Positions 16,844 to 24,576 of a stretch of DNA of 64,000 nt are shown here, one piece after another; position 1 is the stretch's first letter; every line of letters starts with the position of its first letter. The DNA comes from JBAVOR01 sp049692255 (GTDB lineage: Bacteria > Babelota > Babeliae > Babelales > JACPOV01). The notes under the pieces are model-generated. The model was not told the origin of the DNA, did no database searches, and saw only the letters and a program-made list of their open reading frames with translations. A program made the translations under genes and the position numbers. The DNA lies in the NCBI GenBank assembly GCA_049692255.1, contig JBAVOR010000025.1, positions 20,985-84,984 on the forward strand, given 5' to 3'.

Positions 16844-17461
16844 ATGCATTTCATTAAATCTATCCTTACTTTCATAGCCATTACTTTGAGCGCAACTCAA
16901 CTATGCGCACGGGGCGGCGGATGCGGCTGGGGCTCATTTGTCGGCGGGTTTGCGGGCGGTGCACTGGGAAGCTCTATAGCCAATAGTGGCAATAGGCAAA
17001 CGGTGGTTGAACGACAGGTAGTACGAGAACCAGTCTACGTACAAACGGCACCGGCACAACCAGCCTACGATGAAAAGGCAGCAGAAATGCGCGCCTTAAA
17101 ACGGGAAAATGAATATTTACAAAAGCAAATTGAACAAGACAAGAAACAGATAGAGCAAGACAGACGCGAACGCCATATGGTACAAGAACAGTTAAAAAAT
17201 TTGCAGAATCAAATCAATCAACAGCACAGTGCTCCACGCTGCTCATCACCAAAGCAAGGTATGAAAAAAAATATCCGCCCTGCACGAACAGCAGCTCAGG
17301 CATATGAGAAAAACGATATAGAAACGGAATATGAAGCATTAGAGCAGGAAGACCAATCACCTGACAGCATGGATGAAGACAATCATTTTCTCGTAGCAGA
17401 AACTGAAGCTCCTGATTGGGCACCGGCAGCACTAGAAAAAGGAGTAGAGCAGATTAAATAA
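16844..17461 (+). CDS. Exported glycine-zipper/coiled-coil protein (paralogue B)
   Basis: The 205-residue product has a signal peptide (FIKSILTFIAITLSATQLCA), a Gly-rich zipper (GGGCGWGSFVGGFAGGALG), a Val/Arg link, a ~55-residue coiled coil (ENEYLQKQIEQDKKQIEQD and on), and a long acidic tail absent from paralogue A. Start at 16844 is set by AAGGAG 8 nt upstream; the open frame extends upstream but without a ribosome binding site. The last 8 nt overlap the end of the convergent lipoprotein gene. The duplication may provide two-partner envelope complexes, but nothing in the sequence shows this. Confidence 0.78.
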   Translation: MHFIKSILTFIAITLSATQLCARGGGCGWGSFVGGFAGGALGSSIANSGNRQTVVERQVVREPVYVQTAPAQPAYDEKAAEMRALKRENEYLQKQIEQDKKQIEQDRRERHMVQEQLKNLQNQINQQHSAPRCSSPKQGMKKNIRPARTAAQAYEKNDIETEYEALEQEDQSPDSMDEDNHFLVAETEAPDWAPAALEKGVEQIK

Positions 17462-17906
17462 GCTCGTCCCGTTTATGCATAAGCATAACATCTAATTGAG
17501 TATCGTACGCTGTGGGCTCTATGATAACAATCAACTGCTTGTGCATTTTTTCATACACCAGTACCGTGCGCAACTGGTCACCAAATTGACCAAAAAAGTG
17601 CCAGCCATTGTACGGCATTTCCCCCGCATACAATTGCACCAACTGATCTCGTGTTGCATGCGTTATAAAACGCTGACGCACAGAGCCAGGAACTCCCGCT
17701 ACGCGTACCGGCGCATATTCAGAAGCAATCCGACAATCAATAGGCAATGTAACATCATGTAACTGCGTGCGCAACTCCGTTGGTATCGGTAAAAACTTGT
17801 TTGCTTGCACGCGAAATGGCTTATGGCAACCGGGTAAAAAAAACAATAAACCAAGGACAATAGCACAAAGGGTATTTATCCTTGATTTATCGTATAATTG
17901 ATACAT
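17454..17906 (-). CDS. Putative lipoprotein of unknown function
   Basis: The 150-residue product has an N-terminal hydrophobic segment ending in a lipobox (FFLPGC, Cys at residue 27), so lipid attachment and export are likely. The mature part has about 120 residues of mixed alpha/beta character (ATRDQLVQLYAGEMPYNGW, then a beta-like LRTVLVYEKM), reminiscent of small periplasmic DUF4911-like folds but not recognised. It follows rplS by 36 nt and may be the last gene of the ffh-rplS operon. Its 3' end overlaps that of the gene at 16844-17461 by 8 nt. Confidence 0.75.
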   Translation of the reverse strand: MYQLYDKSRINTLCAIVLGLLFFLPGCHKPFRVQANKFLPIPTELRTQLHDVTLPIDCRIASEYAPVRVAGVPGSVRQRFITHATRDQLVQLYAGEMPYNGWHFFGQFGDQLRTVLVYEKMHKQLIVIIEPTAYDTQLDVMLMHKRDELI

Positions 17907-17942
17907 TGCTCTCTTTCAAAAGCGCATTACAACTGAAAAACG

Positions 17943-18341
17943 TTATAAAGCTGCTTCTTTTTTCTCTTTTTGTTCTTTGGTAAGAACATGCTCAGCTACG
18001 CGCGCTTCTTTACCAATACGTTTTCTCATGTAATAGAGCTTCGCACGACGTACTTTACCGTGACGAACAAATTTAATATCGGAGATCATGGGAGAATGGT
18101 ACGGAAAAATCTTTTCAACAGCAACTGCATTAGCGCTTATTTTACGTACTACGAAGGTAGAACTAATGCCATTGTTATGGATAGCAATGACGTCACCTTC
18201 AAATTGTTGAATTCTTTTTTTATCACCCTCTTTTACCCATTGAGAAACGTTAATGGTGTCGCCAACGCCAAAAGAAGGAAAATTACGCTCTTTAATGTCG
18301 ATGTGAGCAATCGTCTCTTTGGTTAACTTTGCTGCTTTCAT
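17943..18341 (-). CDS. rplS: 50S ribosomal protein L19
   Basis: L19 sits at the interface of the ribosomal subunits. The 132-residue product has the family features FGVGDTINVSQWVKEGDKKR and IFPYHSPMISDIKFVRHGKVRRAKLYYMR, followed by a basic/Glu tail typical of longer members. It follows trmD by 81 nt in the conserved rpsP-trmD-rplS order. No terminator is evident between it and trmD. Confidence 0.96.
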   Translation of the reverse strand: MKAAKLTKETIAHIDIKERNFPSFGVGDTINVSQWVKEGDKKRIQQFEGDVIAIHNNGISSTFVVRKISANAVAVEKIFPYHSPMISDIKFVRHGKVRRAKLYYMRKRIGKEARVAEHVLTKEQKEKKEAAL

Positions 18342-18422
18342 GAATATATTCCTTGCGCTTGATTTATCTACTAAATGGAAATCCAGCTTCTACTATACCA
18401 AAAACTCACTTTTTTACAACCT

Positions 18423-19730
18423 TTACCCTACCCGGGTGACCGGATTGATCCCTAACCAACGGTCAAACACAATTGCCATTGCCGCACGCACAGACAAATG
18501 GTTAAATTCGGTAAATCCTACCAGAGGGGGTAATACATAATCACACCGTTCTAAAAATGACTGCGAAAGACCTTTTCCTGTACCAAATACCAACAGCACG
18601 GGACGTGCATGGACCCATACGCGCTCTTGATCATAGTAACTGGCCATAGGTACCCCTGATACTTCTTTTGCCGACGTTGCTATCACCAATGGCTTTTTGC
18701 CTTCCACCTGTTCGATATGCGCGACCACTTCGTCAAATGCACTCATCAAAAGCACGTCTTTCAATGCTTCGTGACGATGGGGGTTATACTCTTTACCGGC
18801 ACCCTCATGCCAAAAATCGAGCAATGTACGCACGATAGTTTGCTGATCGAGCAGGGGAGTAACGATACAATAGTTTTTAATGCCATACGTATGCGCTGAG
18901 CGGGCTCCATCATGAATGTCGATAGAGGTAACCGAGGTGGTCCCCACCCCTTCATGGGGTAAGAGTACATCGCTATGCATGAGCACGGTATAATGAGCAG
19001 GTATATAACGAGCAGCAAGCGCTTTGTCTTCTCCGTTTAACGGATACGTGCGTAACCATTGAAAATGCTGCTTAACCGTTTTTGCTGCTTGCGCTTCACG
19101 CCGCCATTGCTTGATAGTCCCATGATTACCCGAACGAATGATTGCTGGCACTTCTTTATTATGCCAAACAACTGGCTGAGTAAACTCGGGATAATCGACA
19201 AATGGCCCTGCAAATGAATCTTGAGTAATCGATTGTTCATTGCCAATAACACCAGGAACAAAACGAAATAATGATTCAAGAAGCACCATGGCAGGAAGAT
19301 CACCTCCCATAAGCACATAGTCTCCAATAGAAATCACCATATCGGCATATTCTTCTTCTACGCGCGCATCCATGCCTTCATAGCGTGCAGTGACCAGCAT
19401 AAGATGATTATTCCGGTCCGCTACCTTCTGCTGAATAGTGCGCAACACAGTGCTATTTAATTTGGTGCCTTGTGGAGAAAAAAAGATTCGAAATGCAGTT
19501 CCTTCCTTTTCCGCGTGACCGATGGCCGCCTCAACCACCGTTGGCTTGATAAGCATACCAGGCCCAGGCCCAAAAGTAGGGGCATCTATGCGTTCCTTGG
19601 ACGCCACATAGTCCAACAAGTTCACCAAAGAAACAGTAACAAGCTCTGTATCGCGCGCACGCCCTACTAAGCTTGTCTGCAAAAAAGGAGAATAAAGATC
19701 AGGAAATGATGTTATAATTGAGCATTTCAT
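18423..19730 (-). CDS. trmD: tRNA (guanine-N1)-methyltransferase TrmD fused to a second SPOUT-type RNA methyltransferase domain
   Basis: TrmD methylates G37 of tRNAs to prevent frameshifts. Residues 1-235 are a complete TrmD: PGPGMLIKP, YEGMDARVEEEY and the knot motif GGDLPAMVLLES. A normal TrmD would stop near residue 245, but this frame continues for about 190 residues that match the Methyltrn_RNA_4 (PF09936) family: SIDIHDGARSAHTYGI, NPHRHEAL, PLVIATSAK, LLVFGTGKGLS and NHLSVRAAMAIV. In other bacteria this domain is a separate gene that often lies beside trmD. The ATG at 19730 is 10 nt after khpA; longer frames have no signal. rimM, normally just upstream, is missing. Confidence 0.93.
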   Translation of the reverse strand: MKCSIITSFPDLYSPFLQTSLVGRARDTELVTVSLVNLLDYVASKERIDAPTFGPGPGMLIKPTVVEAAIGHAEKEGTAFRIFFSPQGTKLNSTVLRTIQQKVADRNNHLMLVTARYEGMDARVEEEYADMVISIGDYVLMGGDLPAMVLLESLFRFVPGVIGNEQSITQDSFAGPFVDYPEFTQPVVWHNKEVPAIIRSGNHGTIKQWRREAQAAKTVKQHFQWLRTYPLNGEDKALAARYIPAHYTVLMHSDVLLPHEGVGTTSVTSIDIHDGARSAHTYGIKNYCIVTPLLDQQTIVRTLLDFWHEGAGKEYNPHRHEALKDVLLMSAFDEVVAHIEQVEGKKPLVIATSAKEVSGVPMASYYDQERVWVHARPVLLVFGTGKGLSQSFLERCDYVLPPLVGFTEFNHLSVRAAMAIVFDRWLGINPVTRVG

Positions 19731-19740
19731 TGTATCTGCG

Positions 19741-19971
19741 CTACTTGACGACTTCCACGCGGACTTCACGATTTTCTTGAAGTGCTGCTATTACCAGCAT
19801 ACGCAGCGACTTAATAACACAGCCATCTTTGCCTATGATTCGTTTAAAATCATCAGGAGCAACACGAACCTCAATCATGCTTTTGTCTCCATCGTGCAAG
19901 ACAGAGACAGAAACTGCTTCAGGTTCAGCCGCAAGGCTTTTTACCACAAATTCAACTAGGCCTTTTATCAT
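19741..19971 (-). CDS. khpA: KH-domain RNA-binding protein KhpA
   Basis: The 76-residue product is a single KH domain with the GxxG loop IGKDGCVIKSL, as in the KhpA/YlqC family, which pairs with KhpB/Jag and influences RNA processing and cell division in Gram-positives. It lies 12 nt after rpsP and 10 nt before trmD, exactly where khpA sits in many bacteria, but without the rimM gene that usually follows. Confidence 0.92.
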   Translation of the reverse strand: MIKGLVEFVVKSLAAEPEAVSVSVLHDGDKSMIEVRVAPDDFKRIIGKDGCVIKSLRMLVIAALQENREVRVEVVK

Positions 19972-19983
19972 AGCAAAAGACCT

Positions 19984-20232
19984 TTATGCTTTTTGTGATG
20001 CGCGATATTGTTTGTGAATTCGGCGTACCGCATCACTCATTACCGCCCCTTGCGCAACCCAGTGATTCAAACGTTCTTCATGCAACTGAGTAAAAGTATG
20101 ACTAAGAGGGTTGTATGTACCTAAATTTTCAATAAATTTACCATCGCGGCTTCTGCGTTCATCAATAGCCACTACGCGATAGTGAGGTGCATTTTTTTTG
20201 CCTAGACGAGACAAACGAATTTTAACTGCCAT
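19984..20232 (-). CDS. rpsP: 30S ribosomal protein S16
   Basis: S16 stabilises the 5' domain of 16S rRNA. The 82-residue product starts MAVKIRLSRLGKKNAPHYR and has the family segment GKFIENLGTYNP. AAGGA lies 9 nt before the ATG. It is 49 nt after ffh and 12 nt before khpA. Confidence 0.96.
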   Translation of the reverse strand: MAVKIRLSRLGKKNAPHYRVVAIDERRSRDGKFIENLGTYNPLSHTFTQLHEERLNHWVAQGAVMSDAVRRIHKQYRASQKA

Positions 20233-20281
20233 AGCAGCCAGGTCCTTTCATAAAAATTGATAGTTGCGAGAGATGCGGTCC

Positions 20282-21601
20282 CTATTTAAAGAATTTTTGC
20301 GCACCACCCATAGTTCCTAAAAGTTTAACAAATTGGAGCATTTGTTCAAATCGCGCAATAAATTGCGTTACTTCTGAAGCAGCAACTCCAGCCCCAGCGG
20401 CTATCCTTTTTTTACGTTCACCGTTGATAATTCGATACTGCGAAAGCTCTTTAGCAGTCATAGAATCAGCAATGGCCAAAAATCTTTTTATTTCACGCTC
20501 AGACTGCGCCAGCGTCTCTTGAGAAACCTTCTGTGCAGAAACCCCAGGCATATAGCGCATCAACTGCCCTATCGACCCTAGTTTGTTCATAGTTCGCAGC
20601 TGTGCAGCGAAATCTCTTAATGTCATTGTACCAGAAGCCATCGCTCCTTGCCAGGATTGAGTCTCTTCTTTTTTAATTTTCTGCTCAGCACGCTCAATAA
20701 GCGTTTCTAAATCCCCCATGCCAATCAGGCGGCTTGCAAGGCGATCTCCCTTAAAAAGCTCTAAATCTTCTACTTTTTCACCCGTACCGACGAACCAAAT
20801 ATCCTTTTTCAGTTCATAACGGAACGCAAATGCAGCCCCTGCCCGGCTATTGCTGTCCATCTTAGTCAATATTACCCCATCAAACCCAATCGCTTCATTA
20901 AAAGCGCGCGCCACTGCAAGAGATTCCTGCCCTGTCATAGCATCAAGAACCAAAAGAGTATCAGTTGGCTGCACTATTGCATGTACCTGCTGCAGCTCAG
21001 CAAGCATGGTTTGATCTACGTGCAATCGCCCTGCCGTATCTAAAATAACTAAGTTATAGTTACCAGCACGTGCCTGGGAAACGAACCGTTTCACTTCATC
21101 TAGTACATTGGTACCGGCAGGCTCAAAAAAGGTTGCCCCAACCCGGTGTGCCATTTGGGCTAGCTGTTCTATAGCAGCAGGACGATAAAAATCGACAGAA
21201 CCCACGAACGCTCGTACCTTATTTTCATGCTGATGTGCAAAATAATGTACTAACTTGGCAACGGTAGTAGTCTTACCTGACCCTTGCAGCCCCGCAACCA
21301 AGACAACTCGGTTCAAATGAGGGGAAAAAGAGCTTTCGCGCCCTAAAAAGTCGACCAACTTCGCATGCACAATTTTGGCAAAATGCTCATCTGCTTTGAG
21401 CGATTTAAGCACCTGTGTCCCCAGTACCTCAGCTTGCACTGCGGCGATAAAATCGTTCACCGTATGATACGGAACGTCAGCTTCAAGAAGAGCCTGTTTA
21501 AGCTTTTGAATAACCTGGGCCACATTCTTTTCTGTTAAGGTCCGCTGCCCTGTTAAATAGGAAAATGCATCTGAAAATTTTTGCGTAAGAAAGTCGAACA
21601 T
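20282..21601 (-). CDS. ffh: Signal recognition particle protein Ffh
   Basis: Ffh binds signal sequences at the ribosome and, with 4.5S RNA, hands them to FtsY. The 439-residue product has the N domain, the G domain with P-loop GLQGSGKTTT near residue 105, DTAGR, and TKMD, and a short methionine-rich M domain with RYMPG. The ATG at 21601 has GAGG 6 nt upstream; an in-frame start at 21628 lacks one. It heads the operon ffh-rpsP-khpA-trmD-rplS. The many exported proteins around it imply heavy Sec/SRP traffic. Confidence 0.96.
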   Translation of the reverse strand: MFDFLTQKFSDAFSYLTGQRTLTEKNVAQVIQKLKQALLEADVPYHTVNDFIAAVQAEVLGTQVLKSLKADEHFAKIVHAKLVDFLGRESSFSPHLNRVVLVAGLQGSGKTTTVAKLVHYFAHQHENKVRAFVGSVDFYRPAAIEQLAQMAHRVGATFFEPAGTNVLDEVKRFVSQARAGNYNLVILDTAGRLHVDQTMLAELQQVHAIVQPTDTLLVLDAMTGQESLAVARAFNEAIGFDGVILTKMDSNSRAGAAFAFRYELKKDIWFVGTGEKVEDLELFKGDRLASRLIGMGDLETLIERAEQKIKKEETQSWQGAMASGTMTLRDFAAQLRTMNKLGSIGQLMRYMPGVSAQKVSQETLAQSEREIKRFLAIADSMTAKELSQYRIINGERKKRIAAGAGVAASEVTQFIARFEQMLQFVKLLGTMGGAQKFFK

Positions 21602-21635
21602 ACCAAACCTCGTCAAAAGAGCTTTCATATATCAA

Positions 21636-21663
21636 TTGATGAAAAGAATAAACGCTCTATAAT
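21636..21663 (+). promoter_or_regulatory. Promoter of hflX
   Basis: TTGATG (21636-21641), 16-nt spacer, perfect TATAAT (21658-21663), 35 nt before ATG 21699. It lies in the short gap between the divergent ffh and hflX genes. Confidence 0.6.
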
Positions 21664-21698
21664 TGTATATATACCCTTTTAAAAATACAAATAAACGC

Positions 21699-22808
21699 AT
21701 GACAAAAACATACACGCATCAAAAACCGCGCTTACTCCTGATTGGCCTTCACGCACCGTACAATAAAACCACCAATATTCAATCATATTTTGATGAGTTT
21801 ATTGCACTGGTACGCAGTAACGATATTGCCTATGTGGATACGCTGTTTATTAAATTACGCACTATTGAGCCCGGTACTTTTATTACCAAAGGGCACTTAG
21901 AAACTATTTTGAAATATTGCAAAGAACACGCAATTGATGAGGTACTCATCTCTGAACCGATCAGCCCGCAACAAGAAAGAAACTTAAGTGAATACTTAGA
22001 TGTACGGGTGTTTGATCGTACCCAGTTAATTCTTGAGATATTTGAAAAGGCTGCCGTTTCTGCCGAAGGCAAGACACAGGTTGCTATTGCCATGATTGAG
22101 CATCAAAAGTCTCGATTAGCAGGCAAAGGGAAAGGTATGGCGCAGCAGCGTGGCATCATGGGATTACGTGCTGGTTTTGGTGAAACGATGAAAGAACGGG
22201 AACGCCGTCATCTAGAATCGCTCATTTTATGGCACAAAAAGGAGTTACGCCAGCTGGAAAGTACCCGTGAAACACAACGTAAGCAACGGCTCAAAAGCAA
22301 TCTTCCCCTTATTTGTTTAGTCGGATACACTAACGCGGGCAAATCAACCATACTGAATGCATTGACCAAAAGCAATGTGCTTGCCGTTGATCGCCTGTTT
22401 GCAACACTCGATACTACTACTCGTGAACTATTTATCAATAGTAAAAAACGCGCACTGCTTTCTGATACGGTTGGATTTATTCAGTTACTCCCCCCCCAAC
22501 TGATAGAGGCGTTTAAATCAACATTAGCAGAATTACAATACGCCCAACTCTTATTGCACGTAGTTGATATTGCTGACCCTGACTGGCAATTGCACATTTC
22601 AGTGGTAGATTACATTTTGCAAGATCTCGGCATTACCGCGCCATCGGTAATCGTGTTCAACAAAGCAGACAAAGTCACTCTTTCTCCGTTGCTTCTTAAA
22701 ACGATAGAACCGTATCAACCACACGTCATCGTCAGCGCAATGCATAAAGATGGACTTCTGCCATTGATAGAATACATTGAGCAATTTTGTATTCAGAGAA
22801 CATCGTAA
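21699..22808 (+). CDS. hflX: GTPase HflX
   Basis: HflX is a ribosome-splitting GTPase used under stress. The 369-residue product has the N-terminal HflX domain (GKGKGMAQQRGIMGLRAGFGE), a helical linker with ERERRHLE, and a G domain with P-loop GYTNAGKSTILNAL, the DTVGF motif and NKAD. It has a conventional ATG at 21699 but no Shine-Dalgarno; a TTG further upstream lies at the predicted transcript start. The last 16 nt overlap the end of the convergent delta-60 gene. Confidence 0.94.
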   Translation: MTKTYTHQKPRLLLIGLHAPYNKTTNIQSYFDEFIALVRSNDIAYVDTLFIKLRTIEPGTFITKGHLETILKYCKEHAIDEVLISEPISPQQERNLSEYLDVRVFDRTQLILEIFEKAAVSAEGKTQVAIAMIEHQKSRLAGKGKGMAQQRGIMGLRAGFGETMKERERRHLESLILWHKKELRQLESTRETQRKQRLKSNLPLICLVGYTNAGKSTILNALTKSNVLAVDRLFATLDTTTRELFINSKKRALLSDTVGFIQLLPPQLIEAFKSTLAELQYAQLLLHVVDIADPDWQLHISVVDYILQDLGITAPSVIVFNKADKVTLSPLLLKTIEPYQPHVIVSAMHKDGLLPLIEYIEQFCIQRTS

Positions 22809-24547
22809 GCTGCTGCTTGTACCATTAACGGTGTTTGTGGTCCAGCAATGCCATTGACTATTGCGGCAACACCAATCCCATTGAATGCATGAGCGCTTTT
22901 ACCACAGAATACAAATGTGAGTGGATCTGTTGCAGGAATAGTCGCCAATAAAATATTGTTTTGATATATCGCATAAGCAGTTACATTCACAGCACTGCTC
23001 GGTATAAATGTTGCTTGTAAGACATATTCCGTTTTATTTAAAAATTCATTCTTCGTCACGGTGCCCATAAAAGTTGTTGGTGGTTGCGGGCCAACAATCA
23101 CAGTAACAATCGGCCCACTGATGTTAACGTTACCATCTTGATACAACGCTACTGCTTGCACGGTGTGACGGCCTAGCGTATTGATAGTTATCGGAACAGA
23201 CCAGTTGCCAGGATCAGTGTGTGCTCCTGGTTGTGTCCATTTATCATCAACTAACACGTACACGAGTGCAGGGTCTTGTGCTTGACCGCTCATGCTATAG
23301 GGCACATTCACCGCGATTGCTTGATTCTGTCGTGGCGTATTCATGGCTGTTGGTGCCAAGGCAGGGCTGTTTAGATAACGAGCGATTCGAATCAGTGTTC
23401 CACTTGGGTCACTGCCTGTAGCAACAATCTTGCCATCGGATTGTAAAGTAAGGGCCCAAGTACCTCCACTGCTTGTCGAGGGTGTCATAACTATCCCATT
23501 ATTGTTAGGACCAAATGAATTATCTACCACCCCATTCGTGTTATAACGAGCAAGTTGAAAAAATTGATTATTAATATCACTCCCACACAGGATCGCCTTG
23601 CCGTCAGGCTGCAATACCAGTGCTGCAGCATCGCCACCATAAGTGCCTGCTATTGTATCATTATAGCCGACACTATTGTACGATAAATCTAAAAGTCCTA
23701 ACGCAGTAAAGCGGCTGATCAAAAAAGAATTGTTAATACCGGTACCTGCGGCTACAATTGCGCCGTCCGTTTGCAGCGCAACAGAAAACAGCTCGTACGC
23801 AAAGGCGCTGGCAGAAGCGACCCCTCCAGTTCCAAAACTGTTATCTACAGAGCCATCGACGTTATAACGCACCAACACATTGTCTGCGGCAACCACTACT
23901 TTGCCATCTGCTTGAACTGTCAGTGCATAGCCTTGCAGAATATTAGCAACAGGATCAAATTGTCTATCCAGAATTCCATTTGCCGTAAAACGAACGGTCA
24001 GAAGATGGTTATTTGACACGCTATCGACCCATGCCCCTGTTGCAACAATAGAACCATCTGCTTGCAATATAACTGCATTAAACCAGACAGTATTACCTCC
24101 ATCATCAAAAATTGCTACACCATTACTGGTACCAAAACTGGCATCTATAGATCCATCTGGATTAAAACGCTGTATTAACGCTTGCAACGCATTTTCCGTG
24201 TTACCGCAAACAAGTATCTTGCCATCAGGTTGAATTAATAATCCATTTAAACTATAAGCATACAGCAAAGAAGTCACTAGACCTGCTTGCCCAAAGGAAA
24301 GATCGATAAGCCCATCACTGTTAAAACGAGAAATATAAATTTGATACCCATTGTTTGCATTTTGCGAAGTAACGACTATCCTTCCATCACTTTGTATGGC
24401 AATAGCACAAAGATACGAAACCGACTGTTCCGGCACTGCATAGTCTACATATCCTTGTCCCCCACCAAATGATAAATCCAGAGTGCCATCAGCTGGAAAA
24501 ACGGTATAGTTAACGATCAGGACTATTAATACTAGTAAACGAACCAT
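22793..24547 (-). CDS. Exported delta-60 repeat protein (paralogue 1)
   Basis: The 584-residue product has a signal peptide and seven copies of the delta-60 repeat, each with a core like DGTLDLSFGGGQG, DGSIDASFG or NGVVDNSFGPNNNG and a strand such as ALQSDGKIVATG. These probably form a beta-propeller-like surface domain. After residue ~405 come two Ig/fibronectin-like domains (MSGQAQDPALVYVLVDDKW; NEFLNKTEYVLQATF). AAGGAG precedes the ATG. It is 29 nt downstream of a close paralogue, with blocks of near-identical DNA, so the pair is a recent tandem duplication or is kept alike by gene conversion. The binding target is unknown. Confidence 0.88.
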   Translation of the reverse strand: MVRLLVLIVLIVNYTVFPADGTLDLSFGGGQGYVDYAVPEQSVSYLCAIAIQSDGRIVVTSQNANNGYQIYISRFNSDGLIDLSFGQAGLVTSLLYAYSLNGLLIQPDGKILVCGNTENALQALIQRFNPDGSIDASFGTSNGVAIFDDGGNTVWFNAVILQADGSIVATGAWVDSVSNNHLLTVRFTANGILDRQFDPVANILQGYALTVQADGKVVVAADNVLVRYNVDGSVDNSFGTGGVASASAFAYELFSVALQTDGAIVAAGTGINNSFLISRFTALGLLDLSYNSVGYNDTIAGTYGGDAAALVLQPDGKAILCGSDINNQFFQLARYNTNGVVDNSFGPNNNGIVMTPSTSSGGTWALTLQSDGKIVATGSDPSGTLIRIARYLNSPALAPTAMNTPRQNQAIAVNVPYSMSGQAQDPALVYVLVDDKWTQPGAHTDPGNWSVPITINTLGRHTVQAVALYQDGNVNISGPIVTVIVGPQPPTTFMGTVTKNEFLNKTEYVLQATFIPSSAVNVTAYAIYQNNILLATIPATDPLTFVFCGKSAHAFNGIGVAAIVNGIAGPQTPLMVQAAAYDVL

Positions 24548-24576
24548 AGATCTTCTCCTTTTTTAATATTTCAGTC

